Notes under the pieces: model-generated
Told to the model about the DNA's origin: nothing
What the model saw: only the letters and a program-made list of their open reading frames with translations
Databases searched by the model: none
Position numbers and translations under genes: made by a program
Source: Eucommia ulmoides
Taxonomy: Eukaryota; Streptophyta; Magnoliopsida; Garryales; Eucommiaceae
Direction of reading: 5' to 3'
Length of the DNA stretch: 64,000 nucleotides
Assembly: GCA_016647705.1 (NCBI GenBank)
Contig: CM028330.1
Span: forward strand, 34,423,534-34,487,533
Part shown: piece by piece, positions 36,365 to 48,248 of the stretch
Layout: every line of letters begins with the position of its first letter
Position numbering within the stretch: the stretch's first letter is position 1

Positions 36365-36502
36365 AGTTTTTGGCGTCGTTGCCGAGGATTGGTTTTTAGA
36401 TTATTGTTGATATTGTGAATAAGTAACTTGATTTTAATTTAGCCATTTATTTTATTTCTAATTTATGTTTTTAGTTTTGTTTGTTTTACGAGGTGCTTAA
36501 AG

Positions 36503-37555
36503 ATGTCTCATCAACAAGTCCTCTTGAATTTTTCTCAACTGGATTTGGAGTCATTCTATTGTGCTTGGGAACAATACAATGAATTTCTATTTCGGTTCCC
36601 CAATCATCGTTTCCCGAGGGAGTATCAACTACTGAACTTCCTCGACGGGTTACAAGCCGCAACAAGAACTTGGGTGAAGGGAAGAAACGGTACCACGTCA
36701 TTCTACCAACTAACCGCGGACAAAACCTATTGGTTGTTGGAAGACATGGCAGAGTTTGATTGTCAGAGTTGGAATTATTTAACAAGCTATCAAAGCTTAG
36801 GGGATAGTTCTAACATTTTGGCGCCATGGATTGACACCCTAGACTAACATGTAGAGTCTTCCCCTACCTTGGAAGAGATGTTCGCTGTATTTATGGGGGA
36901 GACTCAAGCTTTTTGGAGGGGAACTCATGACCGTCTCAATGAGCATGAGGATCGTCATGACAATATTGAGACGACCTGCACTGAAATTGATATGACCGTA
37001 AAGTCCGTCGAGACACAAATCGGTCAACTTATTTTCTTTATTGAGGCCGAGTCAGAAGTGGTAGCACTGAAAAACGCACAAGCCACATCCATATATGAAA
37101 GCCACCATGAGAAATCGAATACGAGCAGGAGAAAATTGGGAGAATTCAAGGACAATGATTCGAATGAGAAGAAAACCCAAGAATAGATTGACGATGAAGA
37201 ATCACATGATGACAATTGTGATTCTTCACCATTTGTGATCCAAATTTTGATGCCACCACCGATCCAAGACGATCACATCTATGAGGATCTGATATGGCTC
37301 ACTTGTGCTCCACCACTTCTAGCACCGTTCATTCAAGCCCACAAAGCACATGAGCCAGAGAAGAATCAAGTTGAGAACACATGTCGATCATTACCAAATC
37401 TCGCCAAGCTTGAGGGCGTTGAGAATCAAGACCCGTATGTTGTGTTGTATGACACATACTATAGGCGAAAGCTACTCTTTGATGAGCCCTTCTCCGTGTC
37501 AAGCCGAGACATTAAACTAAATGTTTCTTGGGAGGCAACCCAAGTTTTCAAATAA
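36503..37555 (+). pseudogene. Athila-like gag region, broken
   Basis: 36503-36847 reads as an Athila-type gag fragment: a capsid-like FLDGLQAATRTWVKG block and the LLEDMAEFDCQSW block. A stop at 36845-36847 is followed by a second frame to 37186 with an acidic/coiled character. A third piece, 37235-37555, includes DPYVVLYDTYYRRKLLFDE. After this, 37560-39160 is non-coding and holds a GTTTGGGGGGGT-type and a GGACAAGCAAACG-type spacer word, typical of this lineage. Protease, RT and integrase are absent. Confidence 0.7.
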
Positions 37556-39161
37556 ATCAATCCATCACCGCTGACCACACTCAAATGAGAGATTGTCTTG
37601 CCTCTCAGGTACGTGTTCAAAACCCCCTTGATCACTATAATGTAGCCATTTGTTGAGTTTGATGTTGGGTCACTGTGGACACTGCCCGTTCTAAGTTTGG
37701 GGGGGTGTTGTGTATGTTTTATTGTTTAATGACTTTTTGTTAGTTATGTAGTTTAATTTAAATTGTTCTTTAGTTTCATGCATGTTTAGTTGTTAAATGT
37801 TGTGTTGTTTAATTTTATGCATGTTTGTTTAGTATTAGTATAAGTGTGTTTATATTTGTAGTTATTGTTTTTGTGTGTTAAGTTTTGTAGTTCTTCTGGA
37901 CTATTACCCGATGATGATATTATCCTCTAGTTGTTTATCGAGGTCAAGCATAATGCCCATGCATGTGTGTTCTGTGTACTTGACATCTCGTTTTGGTTAA
38001 AGTCATTGTGGATCCTAATTTACACGAGCACATAAACTTAATGTACTAGCTATCCAATTGATTTGACACCAATTATCCGGTAGCCAAGTTCATGAAAAAT
38101 TTAAGGGATTCTAGAACATGATTGGGGGAAACTCGAGGCAAAATCATAGGCAAGGTATTTCAGGAGATATGATTTAGGCATTCATTTTGATCGCTTGAGC
38201 AGTTGAAGCCTTCCATGCAAAATATTTTAACTCTCGTTACCCTGTCGAAGCCTTTTATCCATTTCAATTCTGAACACATATCAAATACCCTAGCCAATTA
38301 ATTTTTTTCCAAACCATTGTCGCCAATACCTAAGGCACGATTCAAGTTGTAATCAAGTTAGCATTTGTTTATGCTACTTGAAATGAGCGGTTGGGTTTTG
38401 GGCAAACTTTTGATTGGTTTGGTATTCGAGTACTTACTTGTTATCTTTCTATCGTAGTTCCACACCCGTGAAATTGTACAAATCAAATAAATTTGGGGGT
38501 GTGTTTAAAAAAAAATGTTTAAATATGGTTTTGTTTTAGTTTGTTTAGACAAGTGAGTACTACATTTTAAAAAAAGTAAGTTCGGGGTTGTTTCGGATTG
38601 ATCTTTGTGGGTATGAGTGTGATTGAATGCCAAGCATAGTGCCCTGGGTATCATTGATCTAAAAGATCCTGTTGTATATTCCTGTTATACCCTTGGCCAA
38701 ATGTTAAAAACCGAACCAAGTCCTTTTGACCTTTTAAAATTGCTTAGCCTACATTAGTGGAAAGTGGAACCCAGTCTGGCATATGAAAATCATATACCTT
38801 ATCGGTTTTAAGTCATGAACTTTGTTGGTGAATAATCAATCCGGTATTTGTAGGGTTGTATAATTAGAGGTTTCGTGCACACACTTGAAAAGGATCTAGA
38901 ATGGCATTTACCGTTATTAAATGTTAAAATTCTAGAACACCACATGGTATAGTTTTATTCTTGAACTAGATATGATTGGGGGTCGTTGAGGGAAAAACAT
39001 TTGGTCGATTAGTTAAAATTCAAAACTCACACATCGTTGTTTTTAGTTCATTTGAGTTTTTCTTCTTTAGTATTTATGTTCGTTAATTCATTGTGGTAGA
39101 TTATTTTCTTGTGTGGGTGTTTTTGCTTGAGGACAAGCAAACGTTTGAGTTTAGGGGTATT

Positions 39162-40282
39162 TGATGAGTGGTTTATTTACTAACAAATCAAGTATTTTTA
39201 AATTCAAATATTTGTGTGTTTTCATGCATTTTTGTGAGTTTAATATTTTTTTGTATTGTTTTATAGGTTTATAAATAAAGGGGAAACAAGATGTAAAATC
39301 GGTTCAGGTGCAGTAACTTTAAGGCCATATTTGATAATGATTTAATCTGATTTTGGAAAATCTCAAAACATGGAAGTTGTATATCTATGTCTTATATTTC
39401 CAAAGGTTTTGGAAGTTTTTTGAGAGCTCATGATCATACCAAGAAAGAGAGTTCATAAATTGAAAAAGAAGAAACAAGATCGGAGCAGATTTTATGGACG
39501 TGGAACCATCCGTTCTTCAGATATCGGCTATTCTCCCTTGTTTCTTTCTTTATTTCTAAACTCTTGTTGGTTGTTTGATCATGTATATATTGTTTTTAGT
39601 TGAATATTTGGTTATGTCCATGAACTAAACGTTTATTGTATAGGGATTGATGTAGTTCACTAATATACATGTTTGAGTAAATCGTTGTTTCGTTATCGAT
39701 TGTTCATCCCTATTCGATTATGTTTACTATTCTTTTACTTCTATATTATGCTTGTTATGATATTGTGGTTGATTTGAGAATACGGGATTTGACACTCAGG
39801 AGAGGTAATGTTTCGGGAGATTATTAGAACGTGTGCAATCCGTGAGGTTGGTGCAAGACTCGTGTAATCGTTTAGACACTAGATAGGGATATTGGTGTTG
39901 ACACAGATGCATATTCATTCACTTTACACTCGAGAGAGGTAATGAGTAAGTTTTAGACACTTAGGTTGTCGAATAGATTAATGACCATTAATGTAAACTA
40001 AACTAAATCAAACACGTTTAAGTAAACGAAGTTAATCCTAGATAATCTATTCTCATAGAATTAATTCTTAGTATTTTAGTTTAATTAGTTTAGTTTAGTT
40101 TTATATTTTTACAAAAACTAAAAATTGGAACGCCTAAATAAAATTCGATTATGATAATCGCGGTACTTACCGACAATTTAATCCAATCCCTGTGGATATG
40201 AAAACCCCTCACTTCCTATACTATTAAAATTTGACCCGTACACTTGCGGTAATATATTGACGAAATAAATTATTCGCTACTA
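39162..40282 (+). repeat. 3' LTR of the Athila-like element (internally deleted)
   Basis: 1,121 bp. It aligns with the 5' LTR at both ends but lacks the 35163-35450 segment, joining at a TTTT microhomology near 39406-39420, and lacks ~46 bp near 39808. It ends CTACTA and is followed by the GTTCA target duplication. Confidence 0.92.
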
Positions 40283-40483
40283 GTTCACCATCCCGACGAT
40301 AGCTTCGTACGCCCTTCCCGGAGGACACCACTGGCGGGGTCCTAGGGTGGCCGGCATAGGCTGAGATGCACTCCCTACCTGGCACAATATTCACACACTG
40401 TCTTTGGTAGGAACGGGCATTGTTGGAGAGTTGTTGACACGTGGAGAGTTTTCATTGGTTGTGTGGGAGTGACCATTTTTACA
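40283..40483 (-). repeat. Outer part of the Tat-like gypsy 5' LTR
   Basis: This is the continuation of the gypsy LTR interrupted at 34901. On the minus strand it would begin TGTAAAAATGGTCACTCCC at 40483, a common start for plant gypsy LTRs. The copia B 3' LTR follows at 40484. A CTCAT at 40484-40488 is the candidate target duplication, but its partner is lost with the gypsy 3' end. The other half of this LTR runs from 34901 down to roughly 34420 and has a TATATAAAGG box (minus) near 34546-34555. Confidence 0.7.
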
Positions 40484-40853
40484 CTCATAAAGGTTAATTA
40501 TCATTTTCAATTCATATAAGGAACAGATATCAAATCTTTAATTAGGATCCTACATTCTATCATTTCAATATCAAAACATTCATAAAGATAACCCATTTAA
40601 TAATACCGTGTGTAATCCTAATTTGGGTTGTATTAAGAGTATAAGAGTATAGAGTTGTTTTCACATAATTTCTTCAAGGTGAAGAACATTCTCCGTTTCT
40701 TCATTGCATCCATCTTTGCACCATTTACATTTTATTTATGATGTCTTCATCTCAAACAATAATTTGGAACTCTTTTTTGAAATACTCAAAAAACACATTA
40801 GTTCCACAAAAAATATCCACACTTAATTGTTCATCAAAACTTAGGGATCAACA
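40484..40853 (-). repeat. 3' LTR of copia B, truncated by the Tat-like gypsy
   Basis: It aligns with 54125-54492: shared blocks are TTATCATTTTCAATTCA, ATTAGGATCCTA, GAGTATAGAGTTGTTTTCAC and the CATCAAAACT(T)AG end. It ends GGATCAACA at 40853, next to the purine tract of the element. The remaining ~1.9 kb of the LTR is missing because the gypsy element sits at 40483. Confidence 0.82.
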
Positions 40854-41379
40854 ATCTCTCCCTTTTTGATGATGACAATTAACTTTAATGTTTTTTTCAA
40901 ATAAAGAATATAACCACGCTCCCCCTAAATCTGAGGACGGGTATTTAACTCATTCCCCCTAAATCTGAGGACGGATATTTAACTCATTTAAGTATAAACG
41001 TGAAGACATAATCAAACAATTTAATAAATATTCAATATAAGCCCAAAAATCAATTTAATGATAATGATATTCAACAAATCTCAATATAACCAATTCAACT
41101 AAGATCTCTCTTTAATCAATGCAATGCTTAGGTAAACAAATTCCTAATTATCAACTAATCTCTCCTTAATCAGTGCAATGCTTAGGCAAACAAATTTCTA
41201 AACATCAACTAACTTGTTTAAACATCAACTTCTCTCCCTTTGTCATCTCAAAAAGTGGGGACAAAGACCCAAAAACATAATTCTAGACATACATCGTTAT
41301 GCCTGTCCATACCTAAAGTTCGAATAATCTTCATGAATTGATCTTCTGCTAAAGGTTTGGGAAAAATATCGGCAAGCTA

Positions 41380-42725
41380 ATCCTCAATATACTCAATAAT
41401 AACATCCATTTTCTGAATGTGATCACGAATAAAATGATGTCTAATCTCTATGTGCTTAATTCGTGAGTGCTATGTCGAATTCTTACTTAAGCATATAGCA
41501 TTTTTATTATCACAATAAATAGGAACTTCCTCCATACATCATACTCCAAAATTATTTAATTGTTGCTTAGTATATAGAATTTGAGCACAACAATTACCAG
41601 CTGCCATATACTCAGCCTGGGTAGTGGATAAGGCAATTGAGTTATGTTTCGTGCTAGATCAAATAACCAAAGCATGTCCTAAAAAGTGACATGACCCACT
41701 TGTGCTTTTACGCTTAACTTTGTATCCGACAAAATCTGCGTCGAAGTAACTAGTTAACTTAAAGTCACTCCCGCTAGGATACCGTAATCCTATGTCACTT
41801 GTCTCTTTCAAATACCGAAAGATTCGCTTAACCGCAGTTAAATGTGATTCTTTAAGACAAGACTGAAATCTAGCACACAAGCATACAATAAACATTATAT
41901 CAGGTCCACTAGCAGTAAGATACAATAAGCTACCAATCATACATCAATACATTTTCTCATTTGTATTTTTGCCCGTATCGTCTTTGTCTATTTTCGTAGC
42001 TGTTGTTATAGGAGTTTCATACTCTTTAGTGTCATCCAAGCCATATTTTTTCAATAACTCTTTAGTGTACTTGGTTTGATTAATGAAAATTCCTTATTTA
42101 GTTTGTTTGATTTGTAACCCAAAAAATAAGGTTGACTCCCCCATCATACTCATTTCAAATTCGACCTACATTATCTTGGCAAACTCTTGACAAATATCCT
42201 CATTAGTAGAACCAAAAATAATATCATCAACATAAATCTGTATTAATAGGATATCAAAATTACTTTTCTTGATAAATAATGTTATATCACTAAGACTCCG
42301 TCGAAAAAATTCCGATCAAATATCGGTTAAGTCTTTCATACCAAGCTCTCTTGTTTGAGCCCATACAAAGCCTTTCAAAGTTTAAACACATGATCGGGAA
42401 GTTTATTACTCTCAAATCCTGGTTGTTGTTCGACATAAACTTCTTCTATTAGAAAGTTATTTAATAATGCACTCTTTACATCCATTTGATATAATTTAAA
42501 ATTTCATGAACATGCAAAGACGAGTAACATTCTAATAACTTCTAATCTAGCCACAGGTGCATATGTTTCATCATAATCAATTCGCTCTTCTTGATTATAA
42601 CCATGTGCTACTAATCTTGCTTTATTTCTAATTACCATATCAGTTTCATCCTTTTTATTACAAAAAAAAACCCATTTAGCACCAATTACATGATGAAAAT
42701 CTGGCCTAGGAACAAGAGACCACAC
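41380..42725 (-). pseudogene. Copia B reverse transcriptase and RNase H
   Basis: 42725-42504 (minus) holds the RT entry block ([37 protein letters not shown]). Degenerate RT continues through 42500-41950. 41940-41659 holds the end of RT and start of RNase H (MIGSLLYLTASGPDIMF, FRYLKETSDIGLRYP, SYFDADFVGYK, KSTSGSCHFLG). RNase H degenerates toward 41380. Stops and frame shifts separate the parts. Confidence 0.85.
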
Positions 42726-43099
42726 CTATTACGTTCAAATTGAACTAATTCTTCTCGCAATACGGAGATCCAAGATTCATTAGTTAACCCCTCATTCACA
42801 TTTTTTGGCTCAATTAGAGGGAAAAAAAAACAAGATTTATTATATCTCTAAGGGACAATCCTATACTTACACCTATCTCGAAATTACCAATAATTTCTTT
42901 TACCAAATGTCTAGGTACCGTCTTTATAGCCCGTGGTAAAATCGTTTTCTCTCTTTTTGGTTCCTCATTCCGTGGTTCATTTGTCATATCACCTCTTTGG
43001 TTTTGGTTATTTTTGTACCTACATCATCATCATCCAAAACCTTTCTCAACACAAATAGGTCAGATTTCTCAAATACGACATGCATAGATTCTTCTACTA

Positions 43100-44165
43100 C
43101 TAACGTACATTTATTATAACTCTATAAGCTTTACTGTTAATAGCATATCCAAGGAAAATTTCATAATCATATTTAACATCAAATTTACCCAAATTATCCT
43201 TATCATTCAAGATAAAACAATTGCAACTAAAAATTTTAAAATATGATATATTTGAGTCTTACCATTCCAAATTTCATAAGGGGTTTTATTGAAACCTCTT
43301 CATATAGATACCTGGTTTACTCCATGGCAAGTTGTGCTTACTGCTTCGGCCTAGAAATATTTGGGTAAATGATTCTTATTTAGCATCATTCTACCTATTT
43401 CTTGAAGTGTCTGGTTATTCTTTTCCACAACACCATTTTGTTGTGGTGATCTTGGTGCATAAAAGTTGTGTCATACCCATGCCCATTACAATAACTAATT
43501 ACCTCATCATTTCTGAACTCTCTGCCTCTATCACTACGGATGTTAATAATGCAACATTGCTTCTCATTTTGAACATATTTACAAAACTTAGAAAAAATAA
43601 AAGCAACTTCACTCCTTTTAGTATGGAAGAACACCCATGTATATCTAGAATAATCATCCACAATTACAAATCCATAAAATTTACCTCCTAAACTAACAAT
43701 GGCATTTGGACCAAATAAATCAAGATGCAACATTTCAAGACATCTAGACGTGGATGTGTTCAACTTCTTAAATGATGATCTGGATTGCTTGCCTAATTGG
43801 CATCCATCACATACTTTATCTTTCACATATTTTAATGCAGGTAAACCATGTGCAATACTTTTCTTATATAAATTTGATAGTAACTTTATACAAGCATACC
43901 CAAGTTTTTTATGCCATAACCAACTGTTCTCAGATAGTGCATTTAAACATGATAAATTTTTTGAAAATAATTATCAAATGAACATGTATAAATATTCTCA
44001 AATCGTTATGCAACAAGTAATATGCTATTATCATGCCCATTCTTAATTATGTATCTATCATGATCAAAAATAATATTATAACATTTATCACATAATTGAC
44101 TAATACTAAGCTGGTTATGTTTAAAATCATCTACGAGAAGAATATCTTTAATAGTAGTAGACTCA
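43100..44165 (-). pseudogene. Copia B integrase
   Basis: The frame at 43826-43395 (minus) includes the zinc-domain end (KDKVCDGCQLGK), the core (LLHLDLFGP-like MLHLDLFGPN, IVDDYSR) and the IRSDRGREF block with the second catalytic Asp. The N-terminal H-H half of the zinc domain lies just upstream (43830-43960) in another frame. Upstream coding is interrupted at 44170 by the 2.8 kb solo LTR and resumes at 46953 as the protease region. Confidence 0.85.
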
Positions 44166-44390
44166 TTACCTGTAAGGCCCAAATCATAGTACGTGTGTCA
44201 TTAATAGTCACATTTTAAAGTATTGGGAAATTCGGGGTTAATTGTTGTTAATGAAAAATAAAAATTAAAAGTTTAGGGGTCAAATTTGAAATTTAGAAAA
44301 CGTGAAAATTAAACTTGAGATCCAAATGGATAATTAAAAATCAAAAATTGAAAATAGTAAGGGTGAAATTATAATTTTAGAAACTTATAA

Positions 44391-44524
44391 AAGTTGAAAA
44401 TTATTAAAATAGGATCTTAAAGGAAGTTGGGGAGAGAAAAGTGCATTTTAACTAAGGAAGTTGAAAATTATTAAAATAGGATCTTAAAGGAAGTTGTGGG
44501 GAGAAAAGTGCATTTTAACTAAAG
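44391..44524 (+). repeat. 67 bp tandem duplication in the 2.8 kb solo LTR
   Basis: Units 44391-44457 and 44458-44524 begin AAGTTGAAAATTATTAAAAT and end TGCATTTTAACTAA(A/G)G. They differ by only a few bases. Confidence 0.92.
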
Positions 44525-46076
44525 AATTTTTTATATAGACACATATATACATATATCGTGTGTGTGTGTGCAGTGAGATCGCCGGCGACGGAGAGAGAGG
44601 AAAGGGGGAGACGTGGCAAGCGATGATCCATCTTTACCACTCAATTCATGCATATAAAAAGGATACATGCAAAAAATATCAAGATCAAAACACTATCAGA
44701 GGAGAAAAATCAGAATTTTAGAGAAAGAAAAGGTTCGGCGGTGCTAGGTTCTTCGGCGTGGTCGTCTGTGTGGGCGTTTGGTTCCATTTCATTGTTGTGT
44801 GTGTGTGTTGATCGTTGTCGATGGGGAATGGGAGTATGATCAGTTGTTGAATTTCTGTCGTGCATATGTGTGCGATCGGCAATATGTCTCCTGTTTCTAT
44901 TTGGTGCAGCGGTGTATGGGTGTGGGTTTTCTATTCAGATCGTCAGTCGCCAATCATCGACGATCGTGTGTGGGTCGTCGTCGGATAGTGGTAGGCGGTT
45001 GTGACCGGTGTAGGGTGGCTGGCGATAAAGGGGAGTTAGTGAGAGAGAGAGCATCGGTTGTGGGTACGTGTGGGTTCTCATTTATGTCCGACGGTGGCGT
45101 TCGGCGTTGAAGGTGGGTGTGTCGTTCGTTTGTCTTGACCAACGGCGTGTGTGATTGTAGTTTGGTGGTTGGTCACCGCCGGTGAGAGGGGTGTGGGTGG
45201 TCAATCTGCAGGGAACCAGAACAGAAACAGAGAAATTGGAAGAAAAAAAAAATTACACAAACACCCCAATAAAAATCCAAAAATTTATCTCGCGGCCGAC
45301 AGACAATTCAGAGCAGGTAAAAGTCTAAATCGATTACCATTGTTGTTAAATTGAATTATTAGCAAACGAGATTAAAATTTAGAATCGTTAATTCTAATGT
45401 TTTGTCACCGTCCATACTAACAAATGCGTACCGTAGTTATTAACGAAACGAATTTTACCGAATAACAATTTTTCGTAATAAAAAGTAGGTACGGGAAAAA
45501 TTATGGAATTTAGGGCCTGTATTGCACGATTCGGTTATTTTACATAAAATATTAATTTAGGCCCTGTCATTATTAGGCTCGCAGACACTGGAGTATCGGT
45601 AGAAGATAGTCAGTAAAAATTGTTCAGAACGAGTAGCCAGGTGAGTGTACTGTCTTCTTGCCAAACTATTTTTATATCTATATATGATAGAAAATAGTTG
45701 TATTTACATTAGATGCCTTTAAAATTTTGTGGATCAAGCAGGTTTTGGGTGAGTTGGTAAAATGAATTTTCGTGAGATTACGATGGTTTTCGAAAAGAAG
45801 GTGAAAATGGTTTTTCTTGCATTTGGTGGTTTTAAAATAGAGTGGAAAATATATGTTTTTCTAAATATGTCTGGTTTTCTAAAAATAAAGGGTAAAAAAA
45901 TAGTTTTCGCAAAATCAGACTTTTTTTTTAAGAAAAATGAGAAATATGATTTTGGATTAAAAATCAGTTTTGGAAATAGAGGGTGATGTTTGAGATTTGA
46001 TGATATTGATTAGACGATATTATTGATTTGTCATTTGTTGATGACGTTATTGATTTAACGATGCTATAGTATTTAT

Positions 46077-46295
46077 CTGCTTCAGCAGAGTGATAATTAT
46101 CTGCTTCGGCAGAGTGATGGTATTGATTTGACGACGTTATTGATTTGACGATGCCATAATATTTATCTGTTTTGGTAGAGTGAGATTATCGGCTTCGGCG
46201 AAGTGATGTTATCCGCTTCGGTGGAGTGATGTTTTTTTGCTTCAACAGAGTGATGTTAGACGTTTATATTGCGCAGTGATTATCCGCTTCGGTGG
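46077..46295 (+). repeat. Series of short UUCG-type hairpin repeats
   Basis: Seven imperfect repeats of (C/T)(T/C/G)G(C/T)TTC(G/A)G.. followed by GAGTGA(T). Loops start at 46081, 46105, 46171, 46194, 46217, 46241 and 46288. Examples are CTGC-TTCG-GCAG (46101-46112), CTGC-TTCA-GCAG (46077-46088) and CCGC-TTCG-GTGG (46213-46224 and 46284-46295). As + strand RNA these form 4 bp stems closed by UUCG or similar loops. Confidence 0.7.
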
Positions 46296-46952
46296 AGTGA
46301 TGGGTGTTCGTAGGAAGGCATATCTTACGGATGGTACGGTACCGTTGCAACTCCCGATCGTGAGGTTAAAACGATCACTATGGCTAACCAGTGTGTGTTG
46401 TGGTAGAGTGGTGTGTTTGAGGTGTGTGTTTGAGATGTGGTGTTTTACTTATATTGGGTGATTTATTATTTATTGTGGTGATTGGTATGATTTTATACTA
46501 GATGGATTTGGATGGAACTTATCTATATCGCTTAATTCTCACTGCTTATATACTTATGTTTGATCCATATTTAATTATGGTAATATTTAGAATGTATTAT
46601 TATTTAAAAAAAAATTACTAAGAAGGCAGTACACTCGCAGGTACAACAGTTAGGAGTCGGTCTCCTACTAGCACCAGGTAGAGTCCGGTGATAGTGTAGT
46701 ATGAAAATATTTTGGAAGGAGCTGTCTGAGGCGAATCTGTGAAAACTTCATTGTTATTATACTTTTGTTGTTATTACTATTCAGGGACGGGTACGTCCCC
46801 AATTAGAGATGTTGTATATGGTCAGAATTTATAGTTGTATATTTTTGTATGCACTTTGTCGTTTACTAGTGGGTTTGACGTTAAGATGAGGTCGTGTCAA
46901 CGTCACGCCGGCCCCACGATGACGGGTGCCCGGGGTGGGGTGTGACATTACC

Positions 46953-48248
46953 GATATTACTTATACCGATAATTTTACCCTTTGCGTTGTCTCCAAATGT
47001 CACATAACCTCCATCTTTAGGTGTCAAAAACATAAATTTAGTTTTATATCCCGTCATGTGGCGAGAACAACCACTATCCAGGAACTATTTTTCCTTGTTT
47101 ATTGATGCTTTCAGAATAACCTGCAAGGAGTACCTCAAATAGTTCCTAAGTGGTACCCAATCTACGTGGATCTGATCTTATTAGTCGGGACAATTTTAGT
47201 TCCTTTAGGAACCCAAACTTGTCTGCATTTAGATAATTTAGAAAAATATCTACTGATAGTATGCCCCCACAACATTACATTTAAAACATCTAACAATACC
47301 CCTAGTTTCATAAAAGAATTTATGAAATCTCTTTTGTTTAAAGTTTTTCTGAAACCCAATACTAACTTTATCAAAGATACCTAGTGAACTACCCAAAAGC
47401 ATTTTTAAATTATTCTCACCACTTGTGAATTTTAGAACTGTCAAATGTAAATCTGACATCTTGGATTTCAATTCAACGTTTTCAGTTTCAAATTTCATCA
47501 CTTGCTTGTTAATTTTGTTAATTGTACTTTGTAGGACAATAATTTGAGAACACTGATTTTTATAATCATGTGTTAGTTCTTGATAAATATCAAATAAATC
47601 ATCAAAAACTAAAGTACAAGAATTGGAACATTTCGTTACCTCATCTCCAGTGTCCATTAAAGCAAGCATGGATGAACTGTTACTGCCCGATTTTTTTGAC
47701 CTAATTGACTCAAAGTTATCCCATATGGCTTTCATCGATTTCTTCTTACTCTTATTTACCTTCTTATTCTCCCTTCTCTTCTTCTCTTTTTTTTTCTTTG
47801 GCTCGGGACAGTCAGATTGGAAGTGTCCAGTCTTGCGACAATTGAAGCATTCCACATTGCTAATGTTGAAATTTTTCTTTCCACGGAATGTTCATCGAGT
47901 CATTTTTCTGAAATTCTTCGTGAGAAACGCCACATCATTTTCTTGCTCGCTATCAAAATTGATATCATCACTATCATCCTCTTCCTCATTTTTCTGAACT
48001 TTCAATGCCAAGGAGTTCTTTTTTATATTTCTCATTTCGTCCTCATGTTCTCGTATAGCTATCTCGTGTGTCATTAGGTTGCCGATGAGCTCATCAATAG
48101 CATAGACTATAAGATCTTTAGCTTCATCTATCGTAGTTACTTTTAGATCCCAGACTTTAGTCAATGATCTCAGAATCTTTCGCACTTTATCCTCCATAGT
48201 ATAGGGCTTGCAGAGTTGACTAAGGTTGTTGCAGATATTGTTGAATCT
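46953..48248 (-). pseudogene. Copia B gag C-terminal part and protease
   Basis: 47855-47250 (minus) is open and starts ECFNCRKTGHFQSDCPE, an intact CX2CX4HX4C knuckle, followed by lysine-rich and acidic stretches. 48197-47892 is the preceding gag portion. Near 47040-47090 the protease active site FLDSGCSRHMT is readable, but the codon just before it is a stop where element A has Trp. The gag is cut at 48248 by a solo LTR and continues at 51676. Confidence 0.87.

Larger units (their letters stand above)
34902..40282 (+). mobile_element. Non-autonomous Athila-like LTR element with TSD GTTCA
   Basis: LTRs are 34902-36364 and 39162-40282, both starting TGATGAGTGG. The 5' copy ends CTACCA and the 3' copy CTACTA. 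GTTCA flanks both ends (34897-34901 and 40283-40287). Directly after the 5' LTR, at 36371, TGGCGTCGTTGCCGAGG is a near-match to the tRNA-Asp-type primer site of Athila/Tat elements. A purine-rich stretch (TTTGAGTTTAGGGGTATT) precedes the 3' LTR. The 2.8 kb interior has gag-like coding only and no pol. Confidence 0.93.
44171..46947 (+). mobile_element. 2.8 kb solo LTR (gypsy, possibly Tekay-like), TSD TTACC
   Basis: The insert begins TGTAAGGCCCAAATC and ends GGGGTGGGGTGTGACA, with TTACC at both edges (44166-44170 and 46948-46952). The related copia copies A and C run uninterrupted across this place. The terminal words are typical of long LTRs of Tekay-type chromoviruses; that assignment is from memory of the family. 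Inside are a 67 bp tandem duplication (44391-44524) and a series of CTGCTTCGGCAG-type hairpin repeats (46077-46295). Open frames at 44648-45354 have no recognisable protein. Confidence 0.9.

Noticed and set aside
34897..40287. The element at 34902-40282 as an autonomous Athila retrotransposon
   Set aside because: The 2.8 kb interior has no protease, RT or integrase frame. Only gag-like pieces are present.
44648..45354. Open frames within the 2.8 kb solo LTR
   Set aside because: They are inside an LTR with clear target duplications. The GC- and TG-rich composition explains the open frames, and there is no recognised protein.
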